In this document: one piece after another, positions 23,924 to 23,931 of the stretch | Layout of the letters: every line of letters begins with the position of its first letter | How positions within the stretch are numbered: the stretch's first letter is position 1 | Origin: UBA11524 sp964547515 | GTDB lineage: Bacteria; Bacillota; Clostridia; Christensenellales; Aristaeellaceae | DNA: 23,931 bases | Direction of reading: 5' to 3' | Assembly (NCBI GenBank): GCA_964547515.1 | Contig: CAZJOA010000022.1 | Location: 1-23,931 of the forward strand | The notes under the pieces: model-generated | Databases searched by the model: none | What the model was told of the DNA's origin: nothing | The model's input: only the letters and a program-made list of their open reading frames with translations | Program-made: the position numbers and the translations under genes

Positions 23924-23931
23924 AGAGCGAA

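Overview
The window looks like a GC-rich chromosome segment from an anaerobic, Gram-positive Clostridia-type bacterium (Bacillota), probably gut-associated and possibly close to Christensenellales. This rests on DUF951 and DUF1934 proteins, an ECF vitamin transporter system with a tetrahydrofolate riboswitch, a lysine riboswitch on DAP-pathway genes, SipS-type signal peptidase, and secreted proteins with BACON and BspA-like leucine-rich repeats. The taxonomic placement is inference. A run of exactly 100 N (5799-5898) marks a scaffold gap, so this is a draft or metagenome assembly.

Plus strand, 1-8318: a DUF951 gene coupled to signal peptidase I; a secreted protein of unknown function; folT (folate-binding ECF subunit) behind a THF riboswitch, followed by nth (endonuclease III); a doubtful 50-codon ORF; then a large secreted, modular cell-wall-hydrolase-like gene interrupted by the gap. 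The same ~110-residue module occurs on both sides of the gap, so the two halves are probably one gene. A bidirectional terminator at 8330-8365 separates this block from the convergent genes.

Minus strand, 8376-23751, in transcription order from the right: an operon of DUF1934, an unrecognised coupled ORF and an MBL-fold hydrolase; tRNA-Val(GAC) with its own promoter and terminator; a long operon ecfA1-ecfA2-ecfT-truA-metallophosphoesterase-FAD dehydrogenase-pepT-small kinase-like gene; the lysine operon asd-dapA-dapB behind a lysine riboswitch and attenuator; and ftsH with a DUF308 membrane protein.

How they connect: EcfA1, EcfA2 and EcfT form the energising module that FolT, encoded about 17 kb away, would plug into for folate uptake. 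Signal peptidase I would process the secreted proteins. Asd, DapA and DapB make the diaminopimelate/lysine precursors used in cell-wall synthesis. I found no phage, CRISPR array, transposase or recognisable defence system. The strongest points for a second look are the modular hydrolase whose first CHAP-like domain has lost its catalytic cysteine while its second Cys-His-Asn domain is intact, the mutually exclusive helices downstream of the THF aptamer, and a cluster of perfect hairpins cut off by the right edge.
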